A stretch of 64,000 bases of DNA, taken from Flavobacteriaceae bacterium UBA3339 (lineage in GTDB: Bacteria > Bacteroidota > Bacteroidia > Flavobacteriales > Flavobacteriaceae). Below, piece by piece: positions 15,519 through 24,200 of this stretch; positions within the stretch are counted from its first letter, which is position 1, and the number at the start of each line of letters is the position of its first letter. Position numbers and translations under genes: made by a program. Under the pieces are notes generated by a model that was not told the origin of the DNA, did not search any database, and saw only the letters and a program-made list of their open reading frames with translations. The stretch spans positions 1 to 64,000 of the forward strand of contig DERN01000002.1 in assembly GCA_002360925.1 (NCBI GenBank). Reading direction: 5' to 3'.

Positions 15519-17624
15519 TTATTTTAAAAGTTGATATGCTATTAATGAAACGATGTAAGCAAATCCTGTCATGAAAACCATTTGGAAAATAGTCCATTTC
15601 CATGAATTGGTTTCCTTTTTAGTTACCCCAACCGTAGAAAGGCATTGCATTGCGAAAGCATAAAATAAAAGCAATGAAATACCGGTCGAAAAATCGTAAA
15701 CCAAACTTCCGTCTGCTCGTTTTTCCTGAGATAAAGTTTCAATGATTTTTCCGCTGTCTTCTTCTACATCGCTATCTTTTCCCATATTGTATAAAACCGC
15801 TAAGTTTCCTACAAAAACCTCACGAGCCGCAAACGAAGTTAAAACCGCAATACTCATTTTCCAATCGTAACCTAAAGGTCTGAAAACAGGTTCTACGGCT
15901 CTTCCAATCATTCCAATATAAGAATGTTCTAATTCGTAACCCGAAATTTCGTTTGCTAATTCATCTTCGGTTAAACCATCATTTATATGTCGTTCTGTAA
16001 CAATTTCTTCTGCATTTCCAAACGTATTCGAAGGTCCGTGTGCTCCTAAAAACCAAATCACAACCGATAACGACAAGATAATTTTACCCGCGCCCACAAT
16101 ATACGAAAGCGATTTTTCGTACATGTTTAATAAAACATTCTTTAAAATCGGCATTTTATACGTCGGCATTTCTATAATGAAATACGATTTGCGATCTGCC
16201 TTTATAAATTTGTTTAAAATCCATCCGCCACCAATTGCTGCCAAAAATCCTAAAAGATACATTCCGGTCATAACTAAACCTTGTAACGGAATAAATCCAA
16301 AAATATAGGTTTGCGGAATGATTAACGAAATGATGATGATGTAAACCGGAATACGCGCCGAACACGTTGTAAATGGTGTTACCAACATGGTAATTAATCG
16401 TTCTTTTGGATTTTCGATATTTCGCGCCGCCATAATTGCCGGAATTGCACAGGCCGTTCCCGAAACTAAAGGCACAACCGATTTTCCGCTTAATCCGAAA
16501 GGTTTCATGATGCGATCCATTAAGAAAACCACACGACTCATATATCCTGTTTCTTCTAAAATCGAAATTAAAAAGAATAAAATAGCGATTTGCGGAACAA
16601 ACATCATAACTCCGCCTAATCCTGGAACAATTCCTTCTGCGATTAATTCTGTTAATTTTCCTTCAGGTAAAACAGTGCTTACCCACGAAGATAAATCCGA
16701 AAACAATCCGTCTACAAAATCCATTGGATATGATGCCAGCTCGAAAACCGAACCGTAAATAACCAATAAAACCAGTAAGAAAATTACATATCCCCAGAAT
16801 TTATGCGTTAAAATTCGATCAAAACGCATACGAATATCGGTCGCTTTACTCTCGTCTATCGTATATGTTTTTTTCAGAATTTCATTAATGAACTGATAAC
16901 GCTTGATTGTTTCTTTATGTTGTAATCTTTTAATTTCAGCTTCGTTTTTTTGAAATTCGGCATTGCTCGAAATCATTGGTTGAATTCCTTCAAACGCAAA
17001 AACCTTTGCTTGCGTTAACCAAACTTTATAAGGATTTTGATTAGGATAAAGCTGTTCTAACGTTTCGAAATAAGAAGCGTCGATCGATTTTAAATCGAAA
17101 ATAGGTTTAGTTGATCCTTTTTCGAATTCAACAATTGCTTTCTTTAACGAATTGATTCCTTCTTTTTTTCGAGCCGAAATCAAAACGACTTTCGTTTGTA
17201 GTTTTTCTTGTAAAAGTTCAATATCGATCGAAATACCTTTTTTAACCATTTGATCTGCCATGTTCAATGCCAAAATCGTCGGAAAACCTAAATCTTTAAT
17301 CTGCGTAAATAAAAACAGATTTCGTTTTAGATTTTCAACTTCGGCAATTACAACCACAACATCTGGATAATCTTTGTTTTGCTCGTCGTATAAAGCTTTC
17401 AAAGCAATTTCCTCGTCTTTTGAACTTGGATTTATTGAGTAAGTTCCCGGTAAATCAATTACCGTTGCTTTTATATTTTTTTCGATATTAGTTGTTCCAA
17501 CCTTGCGTTCTACCGTAATTCCGGGATAATTTCCTACATGTTGGTTCAATCCGGTTAACGCGTTAAAAACTGACGTTTTTCCTACGTTTGGATTTCCTAC
17601 TAATGCAACTTTTATCTGATTCAT
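15519..17624 (-). CDS. feoB: Ferrous iron transport GTPase
   Basis: A 701-residue inner-membrane Fe(II) transporter. The N-terminal G domain has GNPNVGKTS (10-18), DLPGTYS and NMAD. A helical insertion domain follows, then the membrane core with two Gate (nucleoside-recognition-like) regions, including GTACAIPAIMAARNI and FAAREVFVGNLAVLYNMG. An insertion-bearing loop lies near residues 545-580. feoA precedes it by five bases and the Cys-rich protein follows by four. Length is slightly below E. coli FeoB (773). Confidence 0.97.
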   Translation of the reverse strand: MNQIKVALVGNPNVGKTSVFNALTGLNQHVGNYPGITVERKVGTTNIEKNIKATVIDLPGTYSINPSSKDEEIALKALYDEQNKDYPDVVVVIAEVENLKRNLFLFTQIKDLGFPTILALNMADQMVKKGISIDIELLQEKLQTKVVLISARKKEGINSLKKAIVEFEKGSTKPIFDLKSIDASYFETLEQLYPNQNPYKVWLTQAKVFAFEGIQPMISSNAEFQKNEAEIKRLQHKETIKRYQFINEILKKTYTIDESKATDIRMRFDRILTHKFWGYVIFLLVLLVIYGSVFELASYPMDFVDGLFSDLSSWVSTVLPEGKLTELIAEGIVPGLGGVMMFVPQIAILFFLISILEETGYMSRVVFLMDRIMKPFGLSGKSVVPLVSGTACAIPAIMAARNIENPKERLITMLVTPFTTCSARIPVYIIIISLIIPQTYIFGFIPLQGLVMTGMYLLGFLAAIGGGWILNKFIKADRKSYFIIEMPTYKMPILKNVLLNMYEKSLSYIVGAGKIILSLSVVIWFLGAHGPSNTFGNAEEIVTERHINDGLTEDELANEISGYELEHSYIGMIGRAVEPVFRPLGYDWKMSIAVLTSFAAREVFVGNLAVLYNMGKDSDVEEDSGKIIETLSQEKRADGSLVYDFSTGISLLLFYAFAMQCLSTVGVTKKETNSWKWTIFQMVFMTGFAYIVSLIAYQLLK

Positions 17625-17629
17625 GAAAA

Positions 17630-17851
17630 TTAAATTAGTTCTACTTCGATTTGTTCAGCCAAATCTCTTCTAATACTTAAAAAAGTGTCATTTACTCTAA
17701 TATAAATCGGATCCAGAAAAGGAGCAATTTGTAATATTTCGACTATATTTCCAGGAATACACCCCATTTCTATGAGTTTTAACGGTACATATTCGGTATT
17801 AATTTCCTTAATCACAGAAGGCTGCCTCTTTGGTAATTGATCAAGAGTCAT
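17630..17851 (-). CDS. feoA: Ferrous iron transport protein A
   Basis: A 73-residue SH3-like FeoA protein with LIEMGCIPGNIVEIL and the closing IRVNDTFLSIRRDLAEQIEV, both family-typical. FeoA is a small cytoplasmic partner of FeoB. First gene of the feoA-feoB-Cys-rich operon, with a -7 box about 35 bases upstream. Confidence 0.93.
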   Translation of the reverse strand: MTLDQLPKRQPSVIKEINTEYVPLKLIEMGCIPGNIVEILQIAPFLDPIYIRVNDTFLSIRRDLAEQIEVELI

Positions 17852-17884
17852 GATACTTAATTTATTTAGATTGAATACAGATTA

Positions 17885-17892
17885 CAAAAGTA
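17885..17892 (-). promoter_or_regulatory. feo operon -7 box
   Basis: The minus strand reads TACTTTTG, matching TAnnTTTG, 34 bases before feoA. Just downstream, AATCTAAAT repeats one half of the palindrome at the TonB receptor promoter, but the other half is not conserved. Confidence 0.5.
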
Positions 17893-17901
17893 GACAATTA
17901 A

Positions 17902-17935
17902 AAAGGATATTTAAACAAAACTTTAAATATCCTTT
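17902..17935 (-). terminator. Terminator of SCO1-type gene
   Basis: AAAGGATATTTAAA and TTTAAATATCCTTT make a perfect 14-bp stem with a 6-base loop. The T-run after it is short. It separates the SCO1-type gene from the feo promoter. Confidence 0.65.
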
Positions 17936-17950
17936 AATTTTTAGAAAAGC

Positions 17951-18646
17951 TTAACTATTTTGCCTTAACCAATTAATGTCTTCTAATAACTGTTCTACAT
18001 TTTTGGTGTCTTCTTTTTTCTCGTTTAGAAGTGTGCCATCATAAAAACCTCTTATTCGTCCGTTTTTATCGACTAAAATAAAGTTTTCGGTATGAACCAT
18101 ATCGTACAATTCGCCAATTTCAGACGTTTTCACAGCTAAAAATGATTGACGCGCTAAATAGTAAATCTGTTTTTTATCGCCAGTTAATAAATTCCATTTA
18201 GAATCGATAACACCTTTTTCATCGGCATATTTTCGTAAAACTTCGGGAGTATCTATATCAGGAGTTACAGAAAACGACAATAATTTAACATCGGGCATGT
18301 CTTTAATTTTTTCTTGTAGCCAAACCATATTGTCGGTCATAATCGGGCAAATAGTGGGGCAAGTTGTAAAGAAAAAATCAGCTACATAAATTACATCTTT
18401 GTAATCGTCTTGCGTAATAAACTTATTATTTTGATTTTGAAACGAAAAATCGGCAATCTTATGTTTTAGTTTGTTGTTTTGATATTGAACCAACGAATCA
18501 ACCAACTCAGGATTTACCATTGCAGGCGTATAAATTAGAAGTTTTTTTTCGGGTTTTAAAGCATTATAAAACAAACTCAAAATTATAACCGAAAGTATTC
18601 CTATTGTAAGAAACAAATAACGATAACGGTAAAAAAGATCTTTCAT
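17951..18646 (-). CDS. SCO1/SenC-family copper chaperone or thioredoxin
   Basis: A 231-residue membrane-anchored SCO protein. One helix (about 11-29) is followed by a thioredoxin-like domain with the copper ligands C96 and C100 (TTCPTICPIM) and H185 (VHTENF). SCO proteins deliver copper to, or reduce, the CuA site of cytochrome oxidase. The start at ATG 18646 gives a canonical anchor; an upstream TTG is less likely. No oxidase gene is next to it here. Confidence 0.92.
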   Translation of the reverse strand: MKDLFYRYRYLFLTIGILSVIILSLFYNALKPEKKLLIYTPAMVNPELVDSLVQYQNNKLKHKIADFSFQNQNNKFITQDDYKDVIYVADFFFTTCPTICPIMTDNMVWLQEKIKDMPDVKLLSFSVTPDIDTPEVLRKYADEKGVIDSKWNLLTGDKKQIYYLARQSFLAVKTSEIGELYDMVHTENFILVDKNGRIRGFYDGTLLNEKKEDTKNVEQLLEDINWLRQNS

Positions 18647-18731
18647 GAGAGAAAATTTTTGCAAAACTACGAAACACTTAACCAAAAACCGTTAAATATT
18701 ATTAAAATTCAAATGCTTAAAATTCGTTTAG

Positions 18732-18739
18732 TATCTTTG
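18732..18739 (+). promoter_or_regulatory. -7 box for first M13 peptidase
   Basis: TATCTTTG matches TAnnTTTG, 24 bases before the ATG at 18764. Confidence 0.55.
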
Positions 18740-18763
18740 TAAAGCAACGTAAAAAATAGAAAA

Positions 18764-20824
18764 ATGAATAAAAAATTACTGTTTTTACCGGCAACTGCTT
18801 TAATGATTTTAACTGCTTGTAAAACACAAAAAACAAATATGACAACCTCTGAAGGACATGGTATTCAGTTAGAATACATGGATAAATCGGTAAAACCCGG
18901 CGATGATTTCTTTCGTTTCGTAAACGGAACTTGGTTCGATAAAGCCGAAATTCCTGCTGATCGTACGCGTTGGGGAAGTTTTGACGAATTACGCCAGAAT
19001 ACCGATCGCGATGCTTTGGCAATTTTAAAAGAAGCTGCAAATAATCCTAAATTAGATCCAACATCAGATCAAATGAAAGCGGTTCATGTTTTCAATACGT
19101 ATTTAGATTTCGAAACGCGTAATAAATTAGGAATCACGCCTATTCAATCTACTTTAAATCAAATCAATGCTATTAAAAACGTAAACGATGTTTTGGCTTT
19201 GGTTACCGAAAAAATGCCCGAAGGCGGTTTAGGTTTCTTTGGTTTGTATGTAGGAGCTGATGCGATGGATTCGAACAAAAACGTGATTTATGTTTCTCCG
19301 GGAAGCATTGGTTTACCTGATCGCGATTATTATGTTTCGCAAGATGCAGATTCTAAAGACAAAAAACAAAAATACGAAGTGCACGTTGCGCGTATGTTAC
19401 GTTATTTGGGAATCGACGAAACTTCTGCTAAAAAGCAAGCAATCCAAGTTGTGGCTTTAGAAACGCAAATGGCAGAATCTCGTTTAGATCGTGTAGCACG
19501 TCGCGATCGTAGAAATACATACAATCCGATGTCGGTTGCCGATTTACAAAAATTAACTCCTTCTGTTAATTGGAATAATTACTTGAATGCTGCTGGATTG
19601 AAAAATGTAGATCAAGTGGTGGTTTCAATGCCAAAATACATGGAAACATTAGAATCGATTTTCAAAAAAGCAAATATCGAAGATATTAAATCGTATATGC
19701 GTTGGACGTTAATCAATAAATCGACAGGTGTTTTAACAGAAGAAATCGACGAAGCTAATTTTGATTTTTATAGCCGTACTATGACAGGAGCCATTGCGCA
19801 ACGTCCGGTTGATGAACGCGCATTACAAGTTGTTAACGGAACAGTTGGCGAAGCTTTAGGAAAACTATATGTCGAGAAAAAATTCCCTGCTGAAGCTAAA
19901 GCGATTGCTAAAGAAATGGTAGATTATGTTTTCTTGGCGTTCGAAAACCGTATCAATAAATTACCTTGGATGACTCCGGCTACACGTCAAGGAGCAATCG
20001 AGAAATTACGCAAATCGACTGTAAAAATCGGATATCCTGATAAATGGGAAGATTATTCTAAATTGGCTATTAAAGGAACAGAAAATGGCGGAACGTATTA
20101 CGAAAACATGAAAAATGTAGCTCGTTGGCGTTTCGATAAAAACATTGCTGATTACGGAAAACCAGTTGATAAAACCAAATGGGGAATGTCGCCACAAACG
20201 GTAAATGCCTATTTCAATCCAACAAACAACGAAATCGTTTTCCCTGCTGCTATTTTACAGCCACCTTTCTATGATTACAAAGCAGATATGGCCGTGAATT
20301 TTGGTGGAATTGGAGCTGTTATTGGTCACGAAATTTCACACGGATTCGATGATTCGGGCTCTCGTTACAATGCCGACGGAAACTTGGTTAACTGGTGGAC
20401 AGAAGACGATTTAAAACAATTTACAGGATTAGGTGGTGCTTTAGCAGATCAATATTCTCAATTAGAACCACTTCCGAACACCTTTGTTGACGGTAAATTT
20501 ACTTTAGGCGAAAACATCGGAGATTTAGGAGGAGTAAACGCTGCATACGACGGATTACAATTATTCTTGAAAGACAAAGGTCGTCCGGGATTAATTGACG
20601 GATTTACTCCGGAACAACGTTTCTTTATTTCGTGGGGAACAATTTGGAGAACCAAAATGCGTGACGAAGCTATTAAAAATCAGGTAAAAACCGATCCGCA
20701 TGCTCCGGGAATGTATCGCGCTTATGTGCCCTTACAAAACGTAGATTCTTGGTATCAAGCATTTGATATTAAACCAGGCGACAAATTATACGTTTCGCCA
20801 GAAGAACGCGTAAAAATTTGGTAA
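18764..20824 (+). CDS. M13-family zinc metallopeptidase lipoprotein 1
   Basis: A 686-residue neprilysin/PepO-type oligopeptidase. The signal peptide ends with LTAC, so Cys 19 is lipidated. The N-terminal M13 domain begins with VKPGDDFFRFVNGTW and the C-terminal catalytic domain has the zinc site HEISH (from residue 522) and GENIGDLGG, which supplies the third ligand. NAYFNPTNNEIVFPAAILQPPF and the closing YVSPEERVKIW are also family-conserved. It should trim peptides in the periplasm or at the surface. A close paralogue lies downstream at 21576. Confidence 0.95.
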   Translation: MNKKLLFLPATALMILTACKTQKTNMTTSEGHGIQLEYMDKSVKPGDDFFRFVNGTWFDKAEIPADRTRWGSFDELRQNTDRDALAILKEAANNPKLDPTSDQMKAVHVFNTYLDFETRNKLGITPIQSTLNQINAIKNVNDVLALVTEKMPEGGLGFFGLYVGADAMDSNKNVIYVSPGSIGLPDRDYYVSQDADSKDKKQKYEVHVARMLRYLGIDETSAKKQAIQVVALETQMAESRLDRVARRDRRNTYNPMSVADLQKLTPSVNWNNYLNAAGLKNVDQVVVSMPKYMETLESIFKKANIEDIKSYMRWTLINKSTGVLTEEIDEANFDFYSRTMTGAIAQRPVDERALQVVNGTVGEALGKLYVEKKFPAEAKAIAKEMVDYVFLAFENRINKLPWMTPATRQGAIEKLRKSTVKIGYPDKWEDYSKLAIKGTENGGTYYENMKNVARWRFDKNIADYGKPVDKTKWGMSPQTVNAYFNPTNNEIVFPAAILQPPFYDYKADMAVNFGGIGAVIGHEISHGFDDSGSRYNADGNLVNWWTEDDLKQFTGLGGALADQYSQLEPLPNTFVDGKFTLGENIGDLGGVNAAYDGLQLFLKDKGRPGLIDGFTPEQRFFISWGTIWRTKMRDEAIKNQVKTDPHAPGMYRAYVPLQNVDSWYQAFDIKPGDKLYVSPEERVKIW

Positions 20825-20848
20825 GCTAATAAAGCTTTGATTATAGAT

Positions 20849-20880
20849 AAAACGGATGCAAAAATGCATCCGTTTTCTTT
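20849..20880 (+). terminator. Terminator of first M13 gene
   Basis: AAAACGGATGCA and TGCATCCGTTTT form a 12-bp stem followed by CTTTTT. Confidence 0.88.
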
Positions 20881-20925
20881 TTAATTAACTTTACAACTTT
20901 AACATTCCCAACAAAATAGCACTTT

Positions 20926-21495
20926 ATGAAACTTCAAAATCTTTTTTTAATTCTAATCATTTTTCCCTTTATGGTAAACGCGCAAGAACGCTACAACAAA
21001 ACCATTAAAACAATGGAAGGCGATCTTAACAAAGACGAAATTTTAGACAAAATTGTGATCTCTCAAAATACAAAAGTCGATTCTTTACCTTACCTAATTT
21101 CGATCTATTTTGGAGATAAAAACGGGCAGTTTACCTTTATCGCCAATTCCGACAAATACATCGATCCTGAAAATGCTCATATAAATCACAAAGCCGTTTT
21201 AGACGATGCTTATATTAAAAAAGGAGTTTTTAACTTAAATATTTCGTGGACAAGAGGAATGACCAAATATAAATTCAGATTTCAGAATAATTACATGGCA
21301 TTAATCGGATTAACCCGAAGTAGTTCTGAATTCGGAACAATTTATTGGGATGATTTCAATCTTTCTACGGGAAATCGAGAATCTAAACAAGAAGACATGG
21401 AAACAGGCGAAGAAACCAAAAAAGTTACCAAACAACTGATTCGACCTTTGCCCGATTTCGCCAAACTAAAACCGTATGAAGAAGAATGGTTTTAA
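20926..21495 (+). CDS. Secreted protein with EF-hand-like motif
   Basis: A 189-residue protein with a signal peptide (cleavage after NAQ, residue 20). Near the mature N-terminus lies DLNKDEILD (33-41), a calcium-loop pattern also seen in FG-GAP/dockerin-like repeats. The rest is beta-rich without a family I recognise. The C-terminus is charged. It sits between two M13 peptidase genes in the same direction, but each neighbour has its own signals, so co-function is only suggested. Confidence 0.8.
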   Translation: MKLQNLFLILIIFPFMVNAQERYNKTIKTMEGDLNKDEILDKIVISQNTKVDSLPYLISIYFGDKNGQFTFIANSDKYIDPENAHINHKAVLDDAYIKKGVFNLNISWTRGMTKYKFRFQNNYMALIGLTRSSSEFGTIYWDDFNLSTGNRESKQEDMETGEETKKVTKQLIRPLPDFAKLKPYEEEWF

Positions 21496-21575
21496 AATCA
21501 TCTTTCAATATTTTAAAAAAGAAAAGATTCTTGCACTAAATTTTTCATTACTTTAGTTCTTTAAAATTCATTCGA

Positions 21576-23630
21576 ATGAAGAAAATAGTTTTAAGCTTAG
21601 CCGTTGTTGCGGCACTTATGTTTACTTCGTGTAAAAAAGATAAAGTCGATGCCGACAACCAACAACACGGTTTGGCATTGCAATATATGGATACAACCGT
21701 TAAACCTGGCGACGATTTTTTTCGTTATGTAAATGGTTTATGGTACGATAAAACCGAAATTCCTGCCGATAAATCTACTTGGGGAAGCTTTAACGAATTA
21801 GCAAAAAACACCGATTTAGATGTGTTGAATATGCTAAATGAAGCAGCAGCGAATAAAGATTTGAAATCATCTTCGGATGAAGGAAAAGCAGTCAATCTTT
21901 TCAAAACGTATTTAGATACCATTAAAAGAACCGAATTAGGAATTACACCAATTCAGGAAGATTTGAATAAAATTGCAGCACTTCAAAACGTTGCAGATAT
22001 CAATCAATTGGTACAAAGCACGATTTTAGAAGGTGGGACAGGATTATTCGGAATGTATGTAAGCGCAGATGCTTTAGATTCGAACAAAAATGTGATTTAC
22101 GTTTACGGAACAACTACCGGTTTACCTGATCGTGATTATTATTTATTGAACGACGAAGAAACCAAAAAAGTACGTTCGGCTTACGAAAAGCATGTAGCGC
22201 GTATGTTGCAATCGATTGGGAATTCTGAAGTAGATGCTAACACAAAAGCAGCAAAAATCTTAGCTTTCGAAACCAAAATTGCGACATCAGAATTAACTCG
22301 AGTTGAATTGCGCGATGATCGCAAAACTTACAATCCAATGAATTTAGAGCAATTGCAAAAAACAGCAAGCGCAATTGATTGGAAAGCTTATTTCGACAAA
22401 ACAGGTTTAAAAGACGTTCAAAATGTGATTGTTTCGCAACCAAAAGCATTAGCAAAAATGAGCGAATTGCTTCAATCTACTCCGATCGAAGATGTAAAAG
22501 CGTATTTATCGTGGAATGTCATCAACGGTTCGGCTTCTTTATTATCTCCTGGATTAGAAAAAGCGAATTGGGATTTTTACAGTAAAACGCTTTCTGGAGC
22601 TCAAAAACAAAAACCAATCGAAGAGCGTGCCGTTGATGTTGTAAACAGATCTTTAGGCGAAGCTTTAGGTAAATTATATGTCGATAAAAAATTCCCTGCT
22701 GAAGCGAAAACCAAAGCTAAGGAAATGATCGACAATATTGTTCAGGCTTATGCGGACAGAATTAAAAGACTTCCTTGGATGGCTCCCGCAACGCGTCAAG
22801 GCGCTTTAGATAAATTAGCTAAATTATCGATCAAAATCGGTTATCCGGATAAATGGGAAGATTATTCGAAATTAACAGTTAAAAATCCTGCTGAAAAAGG
22901 AACCTATTACGATAATATGAAAGCGATTACGCAATGGGAAATTCAGAAGAATTTTGACGATTATGGAAAACCAGTTGATAAAACCAAATGGGGAATGCCG
23001 CCGCAAATGGTAAACGCTTATTACAATCCATTGTATAACGAAATCGTTTTCCCAGCTGCGATTTTACAACCACCTTTCTATGATTACAAAGCCGATGAAG
23101 CGGTTAATTATGGAGGAATTGGAGCGGTTATTGGTCACGAGGTTTCGCATGGTTTCGACGATGCCGGAGCACGTTATAATGCTGATGGTAATTTAGTTGA
23201 TTGGTGGACGCCTGCCGATTTACAGCAATTTACAACTTTAGGAAAAGCCTTGGCAACACAATACAGCGCCTTGCAGCCTTTTAACGGAATTTACGTAGAT
23301 GGCGATTTTACTTTAGGTGAAAACATTGGAGATTTAGGTGGAATTACAGCGGCTTACGATGGTTTGAAATTGTATTTGGCTAAAAATCCGCAAGAAAAAA
23401 TTGATGGATTTACTCCAGAACAACGATTCTTTATTTCGTGGTCAACGATTTGGAGAACGAAATCGAGAGATGAGTATGTTAAAAATCAGGTAAAAACCGA
23501 TCCACATGCTCCTGAGTTATATCGTTCATATGTTCCGCTACAAAACCTAGATGCTTGGTACGAAGCATTTAACGTTCAACCTGGCGATAAGTTATATATT
23601 GAACCTGAAAAACGCGTTCGTATTTGGTAG
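21576..23630 (+). CDS. M13-family zinc metallopeptidase lipoprotein 2
   Basis: A 684-residue paralogue of the protein at 18764, similar over its whole length. The signal peptide ends FTSC, so Cys 19 is lipidated. The zinc site is HEVSH (from residue 521) with GENIGDLGG further on. Differences cluster in the N-terminal half, around residues 150-330, where substrate selection is expected in this family. Tandem duplication with later divergence is the simplest origin. A weaker promoter-like box, TACTTTAG at 21549, lies upstream. Confidence 0.95.
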   Translation: MKKIVLSLAVVAALMFTSCKKDKVDADNQQHGLALQYMDTTVKPGDDFFRYVNGLWYDKTEIPADKSTWGSFNELAKNTDLDVLNMLNEAAANKDLKSSSDEGKAVNLFKTYLDTIKRTELGITPIQEDLNKIAALQNVADINQLVQSTILEGGTGLFGMYVSADALDSNKNVIYVYGTTTGLPDRDYYLLNDEETKKVRSAYEKHVARMLQSIGNSEVDANTKAAKILAFETKIATSELTRVELRDDRKTYNPMNLEQLQKTASAIDWKAYFDKTGLKDVQNVIVSQPKALAKMSELLQSTPIEDVKAYLSWNVINGSASLLSPGLEKANWDFYSKTLSGAQKQKPIEERAVDVVNRSLGEALGKLYVDKKFPAEAKTKAKEMIDNIVQAYADRIKRLPWMAPATRQGALDKLAKLSIKIGYPDKWEDYSKLTVKNPAEKGTYYDNMKAITQWEIQKNFDDYGKPVDKTKWGMPPQMVNAYYNPLYNEIVFPAAILQPPFYDYKADEAVNYGGIGAVIGHEVSHGFDDAGARYNADGNLVDWWTPADLQQFTTLGKALATQYSALQPFNGIYVDGDFTLGENIGDLGGITAAYDGLKLYLAKNPQEKIDGFTPEQRFFISWSTIWRTKSRDEYVKNQVKTDPHAPELYRSYVPLQNLDAWYEAFNVQPGDKLYIEPEKRVRIW

Positions 23631-23652
23631 AATTCGAATATTTTATATAAAG

Positions 23653-23683
23653 CAAAACGGGCACTTTTTAAGTGTCCGTTTTG
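23653..23683 (+). terminator. Terminator of second M13 gene
   Basis: CAAAACGGGCACTT pairs with AAGTGTCCGTTTTG through one G-U pair; T-rich sequence follows. Confidence 0.75.
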
Positions 23684-23770
23684 ATTTTAGTATTTTTTTA
23701 AATTCAGTCTAAAATAAAAATCAAATACTTTTTGTAAATTAATCTAATTCAATTTTAAATTTATAACTAA

Positions 23771-24172
23771 GTGAAAGAACAAGAAAAAATTATAAATAAC
23801 GAGAATTGGTTTATTGTTGAGATACTATTAAAATGTGAACCTATTAATAAGAATGAAAATCAAGAAATGCGAAGAGTATCTATTTGGGGAAATCATCATT
23901 TGATTAAAGCAGACTCTGCTTCCGAAGCTTTTGACAAAGCGAACAAACTTGGTAAAAGAGAAGAATTCAAATTTACTAATCATTATAAAATAGAAATGGA
24001 ATGGATATTTATAGGAATAGGTGAACTATTACCTATATACGAAGATATTGAAGATGGTGCTGAAATCATGTGGACTGATTATGGTATGATAAGTAATAAA
24101 AATGCAATGAAAAAGCCTTATAAAAAGGGAGAGTTATTAGAATTAATAAAAACTAAAAAGGCATCACTTTAA
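23771..24172 (+). CDS. DUF4288-like protein
   Basis: A 133-residue soluble protein. It has a WFIVEILLKCE strand, an ADSASEAFDKANKLGK helix and a closing WIFIGIGELLPIYEDIEDGAEIMW, which resemble DUF4288. Function is unknown. The start is a GTG; no ATG lies upstream in frame. The gene is lower in G+C and less charged with the codons used by its neighbours, and its 3' end overlaps a terminator-like hairpin. Confidence 0.65.
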   Translation: MKEQEKIINNENWFIVEILLKCEPINKNENQEMRRVSIWGNHHLIKADSASEAFDKANKLGKREEFKFTNHYKIEMEWIFIGIGELLPIYEDIEDGAEIMWTDYGMISNKNAMKKPYKKGELLELIKTKKASL

Positions 24173-24190
24173 AATGACACCCTTTTTTAT
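24155..24190. terminator. Convergent terminator
   Basis: AAAAAGG pairs with CCTTTTT around an internal loop and a short TCA/TGA stem, with T-runs on both strands. It lies between the DUF4288-like gene and the convergent aldehyde dehydrogenase, overlapping the stop codon of the former. Confidence 0.45.
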
Positions 24191-24200
24191 CTAATAAAAA

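Noticed and set aside
18717..19040. Minus-strand open frame at the start of the first M13 gene
   Set aside because: Antisense to the signal peptide and N-terminal domain of a secure gene, with no recognisable features.
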